Assembly (NCBI RefSeq): GCF_003614185.1
Contig: NZ_KZ987724.1
Coordinates: forward strand, 1,170,159 to 1,234,158
Length of the DNA stretch: 64,000 nucleotides
Origin: Paenibacillus aceti
Lineage (GTDB): Bacteria; Bacillota; Bacilli; Paenibacillales; Paenibacillaceae
Reading direction: 5' to 3'
Every line of letters begins with the position of its first letter. The first letter of the stretch is position 1. Below, piece by piece: positions 7,890 to 15,636 of the stretch. The translations under genes and the position numbers were made by a program. The notes below the pieces were generated by a model. The model saw only the letters and a list, made by a program, of their open reading frames with translations, did no database searches and was not told where the DNA came from.

Positions 7890-8708
7890 ATGAAAACACT
7901 CCTAAAGATAGTGTCTATTGGGGTAATTACAACTATTTCCCGTGTGGTCATCCAGCTCTTTATACCGGATACAGGACAGACTTTATTGCCACAAAGTAAA
8001 TTTGTTCTTGATGGAACGTTGCCAATTGTATTTACGATTTATGGGGTTATAGTATATAGTCTGCTTGCAACTTTGTTTTTACTTATTCAATCCAAAATCG
8101 CAGGCATCCGCATTGTTCGTGGGCTGAGATTTGGACTGGCATTAAGCTTGATCTGGATCGTTTATTTATTGGAACCATTACCACATGCAAAGTCATTTAT
8201 ACTAGATAATCTAGCTTATATCCTAGCAGACAGTGTTTCGCTATTGATAATGGGGATATTAACAGGATTCTTGTTAGCTGATTTCAATAGTCATGTTTTA
8301 GGAAAAATCAAGATTAGCAAAGGAGATCATGTGACCATTGGATTTACAATAATGATTTTTGTAATTGGTCGATTGATCCAATATAAGTTATTTAACATAT
8401 ATTCGTCATTCGATGGCAAAACAATGATGACAATTTTATGGTGTATCCTTGTTGGATTAGTTTCGGCTAGTGTAATCAATTGGTTTGCAAGAAAAAGCAA
8501 TATTTTCATTGCATTAGTTATATTTGGGGTCAATCTTATTTTGTTTAATGGATTCATGGTTCTGGTGTTTGATATGAGTAAGCTTCCTTTAGGGTGGTTG
8601 GATTTAGTTCTGCGTACTATGATTGATATTCTAGCCATCTCTGTTGGAATAGTTGGCACACAGCTCATAAATAAGAGAATATCAGCCCAATATCAAACCA
8701 TTGATTGA
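7890..8708 (+). CDS. Integral membrane protein of unknown function
   Basis: The 272-residue protein is very hydrophobic, with about seven to eight predicted membrane segments. Examples are an N-terminal LLKIVSIGVITTISRVVIQL, LPIVFTIYGVIVYSLLATLFLLI and a C-terminal MIDILAISVGIVGTQLI. No catalytic motif is visible and I do not recognise the family. AAAGGAGAAAG precedes the ATG. It lies 97 bp after the TetR gene on the same strand and shares its AT-rich composition, so it is the likely target of that regulator. Confidence 0.7.
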   Translation: MKTLLKIVSIGVITTISRVVIQLFIPDTGQTLLPQSKFVLDGTLPIVFTIYGVIVYSLLATLFLLIQSKIAGIRIVRGLRFGLALSLIWIVYLLEPLPHAKSFILDNLAYILADSVSLLIMGILTGFLLADFNSHVLGKIKISKGDHVTIGFTIMIFVIGRLIQYKLFNIYSSFDGKTMMTILWCILVGLVSASVINWFARKSNIFIALVIFGVNLILFNGFMVLVFDMSKLPLGWLDLVLRTMIDILAISVGIVGTQLINKRISAQYQTID

Positions 8709-8767
8709 CTACACCGTTCTGGATTTCTATGGTATTATCGTTATGTATTGATACAATTAAGGGTACA

Positions 8768-8906
8768 TTTTGTTCTCTAGGGTTCCGCAGCGAAGTTTTG
8801 CGCTGGACTGGTCCGAGAGAGAACGCACAGACGCAAGCGTCTGTGGACACGGAGGGATAAAAGCCCGGGAGGATATCAGAAGGATATCTTCTGCGGGCTT
8901 TTTTTG
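8768..8906 (+). ncRNA. Guanidine-I (ykkC) riboswitch with overlapping terminator
   Basis: The leader contains the conserved blocks of the ykkC class I RNA in order: TCTAGGGTTCCGC (8776 on), CTGGTCCGAGAGA (8808-8820), and ACACGGAGGGATAAAAGCCC (from about 8848). The final AGCCCG strand can pair with CGGGCT just before TTTTTTT at 8898-8905. This gives a terminator that competes with the aptamer closing region. Guanidinium binding to the known class stabilises the aptamer and turns expression on. The downstream genes are the matching SMR guanidinium exporters, so call and context agree. Confidence 0.95.
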
Positions 8907-8960
8907 TGCGCTTGTTAGGTATTCCGTTCGTTACTTTTAATACGGAGAGGGGTTGAGGAG

Positions 8961-9311
8961 ATGAGCCGTAACTGGCTATTGGTATTCGTGGCCGGCCTGC
9001 TTGAGATCAGCTGGGTTATCGGCTTGAAGCATGCCGGGACGAGTCTGGAATGGATCGGGACGTCCATCGCGATTGTGCTCAGCATGTATCTGTTGATTCT
9101 ATCGACGAAGAAGCTGCCTGTCGGCACGGCGTATGCTGTGTTTACCGGCATCGGTACCGCAGGTACGGTATTGACGGAGATGCTGATCTTCGGTGAACCG
9201 GTCAAGCTGGCGAAGATTTTATTAATTTTGCTGCTGCTAGCTGGTGTAGTTGGCCTCAAGATGATTACGAGAGAATCCGATACTGAACCCGCAACGAAGG
9301 AGGAAGGTTAA
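8961..9311 (+). CDS. gdnC: Guanidinium exporter, SMR subunit (YkkC type)
   Basis: The 116-residue small multidrug resistance protein has four membrane helices. It has the conserved membrane Glu in LLEISWVIGLKHAG (helix 1) and PVGTAYAVFTGIGTAGTV in the central region. In Bacillus this subunit pairs with YkkD as a heteromeric proton-coupled transporter, and SMRs under ykkC RNAs export guanidinium. GAGGAG precedes the ATG. It ends one base before gdnD, and the riboswitch at 8768 controls the pair. Confidence 0.93.
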   Translation: MSRNWLLVFVAGLLEISWVIGLKHAGTSLEWIGTSIAIVLSMYLLILSTKKLPVGTAYAVFTGIGTAGTVLTEMLIFGEPVKLAKILLILLLLAGVVGLKMITRESDTEPATKEEG

Positions 9312-9312
9312 G

Positions 9313-9627
9313 ATGGCCTGGATCTTACTCATATTGGCCGGCGTCGGAGAAGTGCTGGGTGTGGCCGGGATCAATAAATTGAATCAACGTAAAAATCTGG
9401 CGTCCTTCGCGCTCCTGTTCGGCGGTTTTATAGTCAGCTTCATATTCCTGTCGATCGCGATGGAGTCGATATCCATGGGGACAGCTTATGCGGTCTGGAC
9501 GGGAATCGGCACGGTCGGCAGCGCGCTCGTCGGCATGATTTTCTATGGAGAGTCGAGGGAATGGCGACGGATTCTGTTCATTGCGATGGTGCTGTCCGCC
9601 GCTGTCGGTCTGAAGCTTATCGCTTGA
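9313..9627 (+). CDS. gdnD: Guanidinium exporter, SMR subunit (YkkD type)
   Basis: This 104-residue SMR partner of gdnC has four membrane helices. It has a Glu in GVGEVLGVAGINKL in helix 1 and SMGTAYAVWTGIGTVGSA in the centre, matching YkkD rather than YkkC. GAAGGAGGAAGG within the end of gdnC serves as ribosome binding site. The one-base separation from gdnC implies translational coupling, as expected for an obligate heterodimer. It would be expressed only when the guanidine riboswitch prevents termination. Confidence 0.93.
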   Translation: MAWILLILAGVGEVLGVAGINKLNQRKNLASFALLFGGFIVSFIFLSIAMESISMGTAYAVWTGIGTVGSALVGMIFYGESREWRRILFIAMVLSAAVGLKLIA

Positions 9628-9639
9628 ATCATCTATCAG

Positions 9640-10368
9640 CTAGTCCTGTCTGCGCAGAAATCTGCGGAGCAGCACATAGACGGCCAGCATATGGACTCCC
9701 GTGCCTGCCAGCATAAGAAGCAGTGCTCGCCATGGCTGGCCTCCATGTCCAAGCTTCAGCAACTCGTAAACCCAATAGGCAGGAAAAATAGCAAACCCGT
9801 ACTTCAGGGGCGAGCCGATAAACCAGGCTGCGGCGGGAACAGCAACGAAAAGGCCGGCTCCCTTGGTCAGAGCCAAGCCCTCCACTTTATTGGCTGCATA
9901 GGCTACCAGGAACAGGGCGATGAAGGGGGCCTCAAGTGCAGCCATCGGCAGCAAATAGAAGAGCTGAGCAATCGATATAGGTGCTGGAGCCGCACATAAC
10001 AGCAAGACAGCATCATAAATGACGGACAGAACAACCGCAGCAGCAAGTCGGCAGACCAGATAACCTCTGCGGGACAATGGAGTTACGGCATAATATTGAA
10101 TCAAATACTCGTCGCGCTCGTCCAGCATCATGAATCCGCACATGCAGCCCAGTATCAGACTGACTAGCAGTAGCGAGGCCCCTGTGATGAGACCATAATA
10201 TTCGGATAAGTCAAAGGCAAAATACGATATCAAAACATCGTTGACGGCTGGCACCCCGAACCATACAGCAGAGATGAGCAACAGCGGGGCGATGAGATAG
10301 AAGAACAGCATGGCATCCCGGCGGACGAGCCGGAGATCACTTCGCAGCAGACGCAGTGCAGGAATCAT
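9640..10368 (-). CDS. ABC-2 type exporter permease (second subunit)
   Basis: The 242-residue protein has about six membrane segments and a soluble N-terminal stretch (LRLLRSDLRLVRRD) typical of ABC-2 permeases that work in pairs. The start overlaps the stop of the preceding permease by four bases (ATGA). The arrangement of ATPase, permease and permease in one overlapping unit indicates a heterodimeric efflux pump. It resembles drug or fluoroquinolone-type exporters of Bacillales, but the substrate is not visible. It converges with gdnD, 12 bp away. Confidence 0.8.
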   Translation of the reverse strand: MIPALRLLRSDLRLVRRDAMLFFYLIAPLLLISAVWFGVPAVNDVLISYFAFDLSEYYGLITGASLLLVSLILGCMCGFMMLDERDEYLIQYYAVTPLSRRGYLVCRLAAAVVLSVIYDAVLLLCAAPAPISIAQLFYLLPMAALEAPFIALFLVAYAANKVEGLALTKGAGLFVAVPAAAWFIGSPLKYGFAIFPAYWVYELLKLGHGGQPWRALLLMLAGTGVHMLAVYVLLRRFLRRQD

Positions 10369-11072
10369 GGACCATCACCTCCCATTTGCAGCATGATGAA
10401 TTTCCGGAAGGAGTATCGAGCCCACAGAAAAGCCAGGCCGCTCCAGCCTGCCAGTAGAAGGATCGCGTAGATCCATTGTAATGGCGGAATCGGTTCAAAG
10501 ACCGAACGGAGCAGAAGCAGCGAAGCCTGAGTCGGTAGTAAGTGATAGAGTGGTGTAGACCAGATTTGAAGATAATCAGACAGTGGCAGCACGAACACCA
10601 ACGCAACCAGGGTGGACAGAAAAAAGAATCCATTAAGGGAGCGGCAGCGAAAAGCTACCCCCATCCCCGCCAGGGTGAAGAAAATGGATGTCATCACGAC
10701 GCCAAGCATGAGCAGCAGCGGCTTCGTCGTAAATCCGAACTGGCTCACATGAATCATGTAACTGCTAAGAGCAGACAGAAGGGTAAGAGAGAGTGTTTTT
10801 GAGAAAATATATTCCTCTGGCTTGTAAGGGGTAACGAATAATGTATTGTGTATATCCTGACCTTTCTCCAGCAGCACCAGCCCGCCGATAAAGAAAAATC
10901 CAAGCATGCTCGGATCGGTAAATGTCAGTAGAATATTCGCCATCTCACGGGCAGAAGAAGGAAGGAACTGCAACAGAGCTATGTAAAACAGACTGATCAC
11001 CAGATAAGCATAATAAAACCCGTGTCTAAATTGCAGCTTGATATCATAAGCAATGGCTGCGGTAAGTCTCAT
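10365..11072 (-). CDS. ABC-2 type exporter permease (first subunit)
   Basis: The 235-residue membrane protein has about six hydrophobic segments. Its N-terminus, AIAYDIKLQFRHGFYYAYL, is typical of permeases paired with NatA-like ATPases. The start overlaps the ATPase stop by four bases and its own stop overlaps the next permease, so the three genes are translationally coupled. A soluble loop LLEKGQDIHNTLFVTPYKP near residue 70 is characteristic of this ABC-2 subgroup. Confidence 0.8.
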   Translation of the reverse strand: MRLTAAIAYDIKLQFRHGFYYAYLVISLFYIALLQFLPSSAREMANILLTFTDPSMLGFFFIGGLVLLEKGQDIHNTLFVTPYKPEEYIFSKTLSLTLLSALSSYMIHVSQFGFTTKPLLLMLGVVMTSIFFTLAGMGVAFRCRSLNGFFFLSTLVALVFVLPLSDYLQIWSTPLYHLLPTQASLLLLRSVFEPIPPLQWIYAILLLAGWSGLAFLWARYSFRKFIMLQMGGDGP

Positions 11073-11926
11073 TCCAGCTTCCTCCCCGTCGCCTTAATGA
11101 ATATATCCTCCAACGTAGCTTCCTCCGTATGAAGTGTCTCGATTCTCTCACGACCCAGCAATTGCACGAACTCCTGATTCGTTCCAAGCCCCTCCAGCTC
11201 GTAATATTCTTGATGGATCTGTTCATTCTTCCTATACTCCACTCGCACGCGCCTCTTTCCATGCTCCACCTTCAATTGGCGGGGGGAATCAATCAGGACG
11301 ATTCTGCCATCTACGATAAAAGCGATCCGATCGCAAATATCCTCAGCAGCCTGCATGTTGTGCGTAGTGATCAGAACGGTTTTTCCGGCGGTCTTCATCT
11401 GTATAATCATTTCTTTGACCAAGCGGGCATTGACGGGATCAAGACCTGAAGTCGGCTCATCCAAAAATAAAATCTCCGGCTGGTTCAGCAATGCGCGGCA
11501 TAGATTAAGTCTCATCTTCATGCTTTTGGAGAAATTGTCTACTTTCGTATGGGCATATTTCGCGAGTCCAACCCGATCCAGCAGTTCCTCAGGTTTGCTC
11601 GTTGTTCCTTGATACAGGGAACGAAAAAGACTCAGGTTCTCCATAGCGGTAAAACGGCCGTAAAAATTAGGAAACTCAAATGCTACACCAATTTTCTCGT
11701 AGTAATCCGGTTTGGTCTCGCGAACTTCCCGACCCAAGACGGTCACCTTTCCTTCATATTGCTTGAGAATGCCGATTAATATTTTTTGGGCGGTGCTTTT
11801 TCCTGCGCCGGATGGCCCCAAAAAGCCGAATATCTCTCCTTGCGGGATGGAGAAATCAAGGCCATGCAGCACCTGATCCTTGCTCCCGGGGTATTTATAT
11901 CTCAAGTTCCGTACCTCAACCACCAA
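11069..11926 (-). CDS. ABC exporter ATP-binding protein
   Basis: The protein has about 285 residues. It has Walker A GPSGAGKST near residue 40, Walker B PEILFLDEPTSGLDP, and an H-loop LITTHNM. The signature motif reads FSKSMKMRL rather than LSGGQ; a degenerate signature is common in this exporter subgroup. The C-terminal 90 residues form an extra domain. The start is taken as TTG at 11926 because AAAGGAG lies seven bases upstream; the longer frame from 11983 has no ribosome binding site and overlaps the operator region. The divergent TetR gene at 12128 is the likely regulator. Confidence 0.85.
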   Translation of the reverse strand: MVVEVRNLRYKYPGSKDQVLHGLDFSIPQGEIFGFLGPSGAGKSTAQKILIGILKQYEGKVTVLGREVRETKPDYYEKIGVAFEFPNFYGRFTAMENLSLFRSLYQGTTSKPEELLDRVGLAKYAHTKVDNFSKSMKMRLNLCRALLNQPEILFLDEPTSGLDPVNARLVKEMIIQMKTAGKTVLITTHNMQAAEDICDRIAFIVDGRIVLIDSPRQLKVEHGKRRVRVEYRKNEQIHQEYYELEGLGTNQEFVQLLGRERIETLHTEEATLEDIFIKATGRKLE

Positions 11927-11996
11927 TTCTGCGCTCCTTTCGAAAGGCGTGTGCATGATCCATGAAATACACGCGGTTCGCATTTATTTTCAATAA

Positions 11997-12010
11997 TGAA
12001 TTATAATTCA
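11997..12010. promoter_or_regulatory. Probable TetR operator between exporter and regulator
   Basis: TGAATTATAATTCA is a perfect 14-bp palindrome midway in the divergent region. It is flanked by further AT-rich sequence and contains TATAAT. It is well placed for the TetR protein at 12128 to control the exporter. Confidence 0.55.
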
Positions 12011-12127
12011 CTTTTAAAATACGCCGATCCAGCTATGAAGTCAAGCAAATTATTCCTGACCTACTCCAAGTGCGTTGACAATTCAAGCCGTTCACGTCAA
12101 TATTAATAGCGAATGGGGGTTCATTTA

Positions 12128-12721
12128 ATGCAGGTTTTAAAAGAAGAGCTGCGGCAAGCTATGCTGCAGACCGCCCAACATATGTTCCTTGACCCCGGCT
12201 ATGAGCAAACTTCCATGAAGGATATCGCTGCTAAGGTGGGAGTATCGGTCGGTAATCTATATCGTTATTTTCCTAATAAGGAAGCGCTGCTCGAAGCTGT
12301 GACAATGCCGGCATATGAACGTCTGCTGGAAATGATGGAGGATAGTGAGGACGCCTCGGAGGACAGTATCGCTGGCATTATAGATAAGCTGGAGGGACTG
12401 CTGGCGGAATTCTTACGCGAATATCGGCAGAGTCTGCTTATTTTATTGTATGGGAGTAAGGGGACCCGGCAGGAGGATGTCAAAAATGCACTATATAACC
12501 ATTTCACCAAGCATGTGGAGATGCATTTTGCCGATTATAACCTGAAGGCTGTATCTGCTTCTGCGAAGCCACTAAATTCGGATGCTGCGCGCCCGGTGGC
12601 GATTGCTTTTATGGAAGGATTCTTTGAGATTATCCGGCTATATAGCGATGAGGAGCAGATCGTTCAGGCTGCCCGGGCCTATACCTCTATCTGGTTTACG
12701 GGACTGAAGCAGCTCCTATAA
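12128..12721 (+). CDS. TetR/AcrR family transcriptional regulator
   Basis: The 197-residue protein has a TetR HTH at about residues 8-55 (TSMKDIAAKVGVSVGNLYRYFPNKEALLEAV) and a helical effector domain. The ATG at 12128 is preferred to the in-frame ATG at 12113 because the GGGGGT ribosome binding site lies between them. It is transcribed divergently from the ABC exporter across a 200-bp region containing a perfect palindrome, so it probably represses that exporter. A terminator follows 10 bp after the stop. Confidence 0.87.
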   Translation: MQVLKEELRQAMLQTAQHMFLDPGYEQTSMKDIAAKVGVSVGNLYRYFPNKEALLEAVTMPAYERLLEMMEDSEDASEDSIAGIIDKLEGLLAEFLREYRQSLLILLYGSKGTRQEDVKNALYNHFTKHVEMHFADYNLKAVSASAKPLNSDAARPVAIAFMEGFFEIIRLYSDEEQIVQAARAYTSIWFTGLKQLL

Positions 12722-12730
12722 TAAAATTAA

Positions 12731-12765
12731 AGGCCTGAACCCGGCGTAATACCGGACTCAGGCCT
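12731..12765. terminator. Stem-loop after the TetR gene
   Basis: The arms AGGCCTGAACCCGG (12731-12744) and CCGGACTCAGGCCT (12752-12765) pair with one internal mismatch. No long T-run follows. Confidence 0.65.
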
Positions 12766-12793
12766 ATCGATGATGTGTCAGTTAAAGCTTCAT

Positions 12794-12985
12794 TTATGCT
12801 CGCTTGGTCGCTTGGGCGAACCGATCTTTGATCTGTTTGTTGTTACGCTTCACAGCTACACGCTGCTCCTGCAATATTTGCGAAGAATTCTTCTTAGAGG
12901 GAGCGAACAATAATGCTTCCTTGGGCTGAATTCCGATCGCCTTGCTAACCCGTCCGTTCTTGGATACGAATACACCGCTACCCAC
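12794..12985 (-). CDS. Small basic protein, translationally coupled to the DUF4062 gene
   Basis: The 63-residue product is lysine/arginine-rich, especially in the C-terminal half (VAVKRNNKQIKDRFAQATKRA). The N-terminal half reads GSGVFVSKNGRVSKAIG. I do not recognise the family. It starts with GTG at 12985, inside the last codons of the DUF4062 gene. A strong AGGAGGG sits seven bases upstream, within that gene's end. The coupling and ribosome binding site argue that it is real rather than a chance frame. A basic partner of a sensor protein could bind nucleic acid, but that is inference. Confidence 0.55.
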   Translation of the reverse strand: MGSGVFVSKNGRVSKAIGIQPKEALLFAPSKKNSSQILQEQRVAVKRNNKQIKDRFAQATKRA

Positions 12986-14135
12986 GCTGCATCCCTCCTA
13001 AACAAAGTTTAATGAACTCGATAATTGCTGGGTTTTTACTTATTATAGCATGGTTTACACTTTCTTTATAGCGAATAAATCTCCTATGATCCCAATTAGG
13101 CTCAGCCGGATAATGCATGGTAATGACATAAGGCCCGGAGCGGATACAATAATAGAACATATTCTTGGCGGCGGTGAAGAAGACCTGCTCTTCTTGATCG
13201 CCTAGATGGTAAGTCAGAACAGCATAAGAACTCTTGTTGTCAAGCTTGTAATGCGGCGGGCCGTGCGCTTTGCCGACTTTGGCTACAAGTATTAGCTGAT
13301 CCTCCTGTTTCACATAGAGTGTCACCGCCGAGCAATCCCCATAGCTTCCCACGCATTCCGTCATATATTTCCCATAGCCATGTTCGATCATACCGCCGCA
13401 GGCGCGCTCCATCATCTGACTCAGGAACTGCTTGGCATTGTGGAAACCGCAGATCTGCAGATGCGGCATTAAGTCGTTGATCAGGTCGAAGGCATCGTCC
13501 AACTGCTCTAGTCTTGTACCGCTTAGCTGAATCGATTCCTCTAGCGGCAGCAGGAGAGAGCCTCTGCGCAGCAAATCACTGAAGTAGCTTCGCCAGTCGA
13601 TAGGCACACCTAACGATAAATCATCGATATAGATGCTGCGAAGGATCATGTCGTAGAGGAAGTACCATACATAAGGATCGATATGTCCTGGAACCTGGCT
13701 ATGCTGCCGAAGTGCATCCATCATATGAAGCGGGGAGGGGAAACGTTCCTCTTCGTTTATGTAATTATCGATATATTGATCCATCAGCGGCTTGACCGTG
13801 CCGAAGAAGATCCGCTTCACCTCTACGTCGGCAAATACCAGAATCGTCGTCTCTTGCTCCTGCGCCTTGATAAATTCCAGATGCGTGATGGTCCGTTCCG
13901 CAGCAGCATCATAGGTGCCAGCTTTGCTGCCGATGAACAGGAGATAAATATCACATTGCTCGACAGCCTGCAGGCAGAGCGTCACCGGATCTGCATTGGC
14001 AATCCACGGGCCGATATTCTCTTCCCACATCACCGGCTCATGGCCCAGGGCTTGAAGCTCTTGATACACACTCTTACGGAGCGGCTTCAATCCGTCCTCG
14101 TTTACAGAACTTATGAATATTTTCGTTCTTGGCAA
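12978..14135 (-). CDS. DUF4062-domain protein
   Basis: The 385-residue protein begins with a DUF4062 domain (about 4-110): KIFISSVNEDGLKPLRKSV, a GHEPVMWEE turn, and EQCDIYLLFIGSKAGTY. DUF4062 is related to TIR/SIR2-like alpha/beta sensors and often caps NTPase or effector modules in conflict systems. Here it is joined to about 270 residues without a P-loop. That part contains GGMIEHGYGKYMTECVGSYG and a VRSGPYVITMHYP-like beta-rich segment of unknown fold. The start is TTG with AGGGAG upstream. A 63-residue basic protein is coupled behind it. Confidence 0.75.
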   Translation of the reverse strand: MPRTKIFISSVNEDGLKPLRKSVYQELQALGHEPVMWEENIGPWIANADPVTLCLQAVEQCDIYLLFIGSKAGTYDAAAERTITHLEFIKAQEQETTILVFADVEVKRIFFGTVKPLMDQYIDNYINEEERFPSPLHMMDALRQHSQVPGHIDPYVWYFLYDMILRSIYIDDLSLGVPIDWRSYFSDLLRRGSLLLPLEESIQLSGTRLEQLDDAFDLINDLMPHLQICGFHNAKQFLSQMMERACGGMIEHGYGKYMTECVGSYGDCSAVTLYVKQEDQLILVAKVGKAHGPPHYKLDNKSSYAVLTYHLGDQEEQVFFTAAKNMFYYCIRSGPYVITMHYPAEPNWDHRRFIRYKESVNHAIISKNPAIIEFIKLCLGGMQRG

Positions 14136-14258
14136 GGTAGGTCACAACTCCCTAAACTCTTTTTTCCAGTATAACCCATTCTTGTGCAGATAGAAATATC
14201 GTGATAACCGCATTGGTGCTTACTTTTTGAAGGCTGATAACTTTTTTTGAAAAAATAC

Positions 14259-14287
14259 TTGCATTGGGCCGATGACTTATGTAATAT
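14259..14287 (+). promoter_or_regulatory. Sigma-A-type promoter for the nitroreductase
   Basis: TTGCAT (14259-14264) and TAATAT (14282-14287) are 17 bp apart, upstream of the gene at 14416. The 280-bp divergent region otherwise shows only AT-rich sequence. Confidence 0.55.
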
Positions 14288-14415
14288 ATAAATATAAGTT
14301 GCTGAGTAATTGTTAGTAGGGAACTTTTATTTTAAAAACGGCCTTGAGCCCGCTTGAATATCCGGTGTTTTTCAGGTCACAATAAACTACAAAAATGGAT
14401 AGGAGAATGAATTAC

Positions 14416-15012
14416 ATGAGTCAATTTATCGATTTGTTGAAGAACAGACGTAGTGTGTATGGAATTAGCAAGGAGCAAGTGATTTCCGATGAGAAGATCG
14501 AAGAGATCGTAAAGGAAGCAGTTCTGCATACTCCATCCGCTTTTAACTCGCAATCTTCCCGTGTATTGGTGGTTCTGCATGAACAGCATGATAAACTGTG
14601 GAATCTGACTAAAGAAACTTTGAAGAAGGTCGTACCTGCTGAAAACTTCGGACCAACGGCTGAGAAAATGGCTGGATTCCGCGCTGGTTCTGGTACCGTG
14701 CTGTTCTTCGAAGATCAAGCGGTAGTGGAAGGCCTGCAACAACAATTCGCGCTTTACAAAGACAATTTCCCAATCTGGTCTAACCAATCCAATGGTATGC
14801 TGCAACTGGTAGTCTGGACTGCACTGGAGAATGAAGGTCTTGGCGCTTCGCTCCAACACTATAACCCATTGATCGACGATGCTGTGAAGGCGGAATGGAA
14901 TATCCCAGCTTCCTGGAAGCTGATGGGACAAATGCCATTTGGTAAACCAACGGCACAACCTGGAGAGAAGCAATTCGCACCGATTGAAACTCGTCTGAAA
15001 GTGGTAAAATAA
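14416..15012 (+). CDS. Nitroreductase family protein (FRM2/CinD-like)
   Basis: The 198-residue FMN-dependent oxidoreductase belongs to the group resembling fatty-acid repression mutant protein 2. It opens with FIDLLKNRRSVYGISKEQVIS and continues with HTPSAFNSQSSRVLVV near residue 45. GMLQLVVWTALENEGLGASLQHY near residue 135 is typical of nitroreductase cofactor contacts. The ATG at 14416 has AGGAG at 14401-14405. Usual roles are reduction of quinones or nitro compounds in stress defence; the physiological substrate is unknown. Confidence 0.88.
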   Translation: MSQFIDLLKNRRSVYGISKEQVISDEKIEEIVKEAVLHTPSAFNSQSSRVLVVLHEQHDKLWNLTKETLKKVVPAENFGPTAEKMAGFRAGSGTVLFFEDQAVVEGLQQQFALYKDNFPIWSNQSNGMLQLVVWTALENEGLGASLQHYNPLIDDAVKAEWNIPASWKLMGQMPFGKPTAQPGEKQFAPIETRLKVVK

Positions 15013-15123
15013 GCTAGCTAGAGTATTTGTGAGAATACTTTAAAATAAGGCGTGAGCTGATAAAGGTTTTTGATTGCGTGGTTAGCTCGTGGGGCAATAT
15101 TCCGTTCCTGCGTAGTGACAAGG

Positions 15124-15157
15124 CATGAGAAAGCCGTTATCGGCTCATGCTTTTTTA
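15124..15157 (+). terminator. Terminator in the nitroreductase 3' region
   Basis: GCATGA (15124-15129) pairs with TCATGC (15146-15151), with an inner GCCG/CGGC stem, and is followed by TTTTTTAAAA. It lies about 110 bp after the stop codon. Confidence 0.75.
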
Positions 15158-15163
15158 AAATGC

Positions 15164-15179
15164 CTGCGATTATGCAGGC
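15164..15179. repeat. Single class-B palindromic unit
   Basis: CCTGCGATTATGCAGG is the same unit that forms the quartet module at 28874-29052. It stands alone here, directly behind the terminator. Confidence 0.7.
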
Positions 15180-15242
15180 TTTTGATAAAGGTATGGCTAT
15201 TGAGAGCGTGCGATAGAGGCTGCCTTGGTGCTCATCAAGTTG

Positions 15243-15425
15243 TAACGAAACTAGGTATCGCTATTTGCATCAAAAAGAGTGATTTTAATATTTAACGAAA
15301 CTGGGGATCGTTATTGCGGCGAAAACAGGGTTAAATGGTCGATTTTGACTCAGATAGCGATATGGTGTTTCGTTAGATTTGAGTAGGGGCTAAATTTGCC
15401 TAAATAACGATATGGTGTTTCGTTA
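15243..15425. repeat. Class-A palindromic quartet module
   Basis: Four copies of a 21-23-nt imperfect palindrome, TAACGAAAC-tag-GTATCGCTA, lie at 15243 and 15293 (forward) and 15354-15375 and 15403-15425 (reverse). Centre-to-centre spacing is about 50, 61 and 50 bp. The outer ends read TAACGAAAC...GTTTCGTTA, so the whole 183 bp is itself an inverted repeat. It fills much of the gene-free stretch 15013-15636; the remainder (15430-15570) shows nothing I recognise. Confidence 0.85.
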
Positions 15426-15576
15426 GCGCTCCGGGAGAACTTGCCAGTGCTTTTCAACAGGCTAAGATGCTGATTTTTGCAGGTGTTGGTTGGTGAAAGC
15501 TTCTGGCGACGAGGCACCCCCATCCCGAAATGTCGAAATGTCGTTTACCCTTCATAAGAAGGTAGTCTGCCTATAC

Positions 15577-15623
15577 AAAGGTCGAGCTTAGGGTACGAAA
15601 GAGTAACCCCGGCTCGACCTTTT
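15577..15623. terminator. Stem-loop downstream of etfA
   Basis: AAAGGTCGAGC (15577-15587) pairs with GCTCGACCTTT (15612-15622) around a 24-nt loop. The minus-strand T-run is weak (CTTTGTAT), so termination of etfA is likely but not certain. Confidence 0.55.
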
Positions 15624-15636
15624 GTGCATCTAAAAC

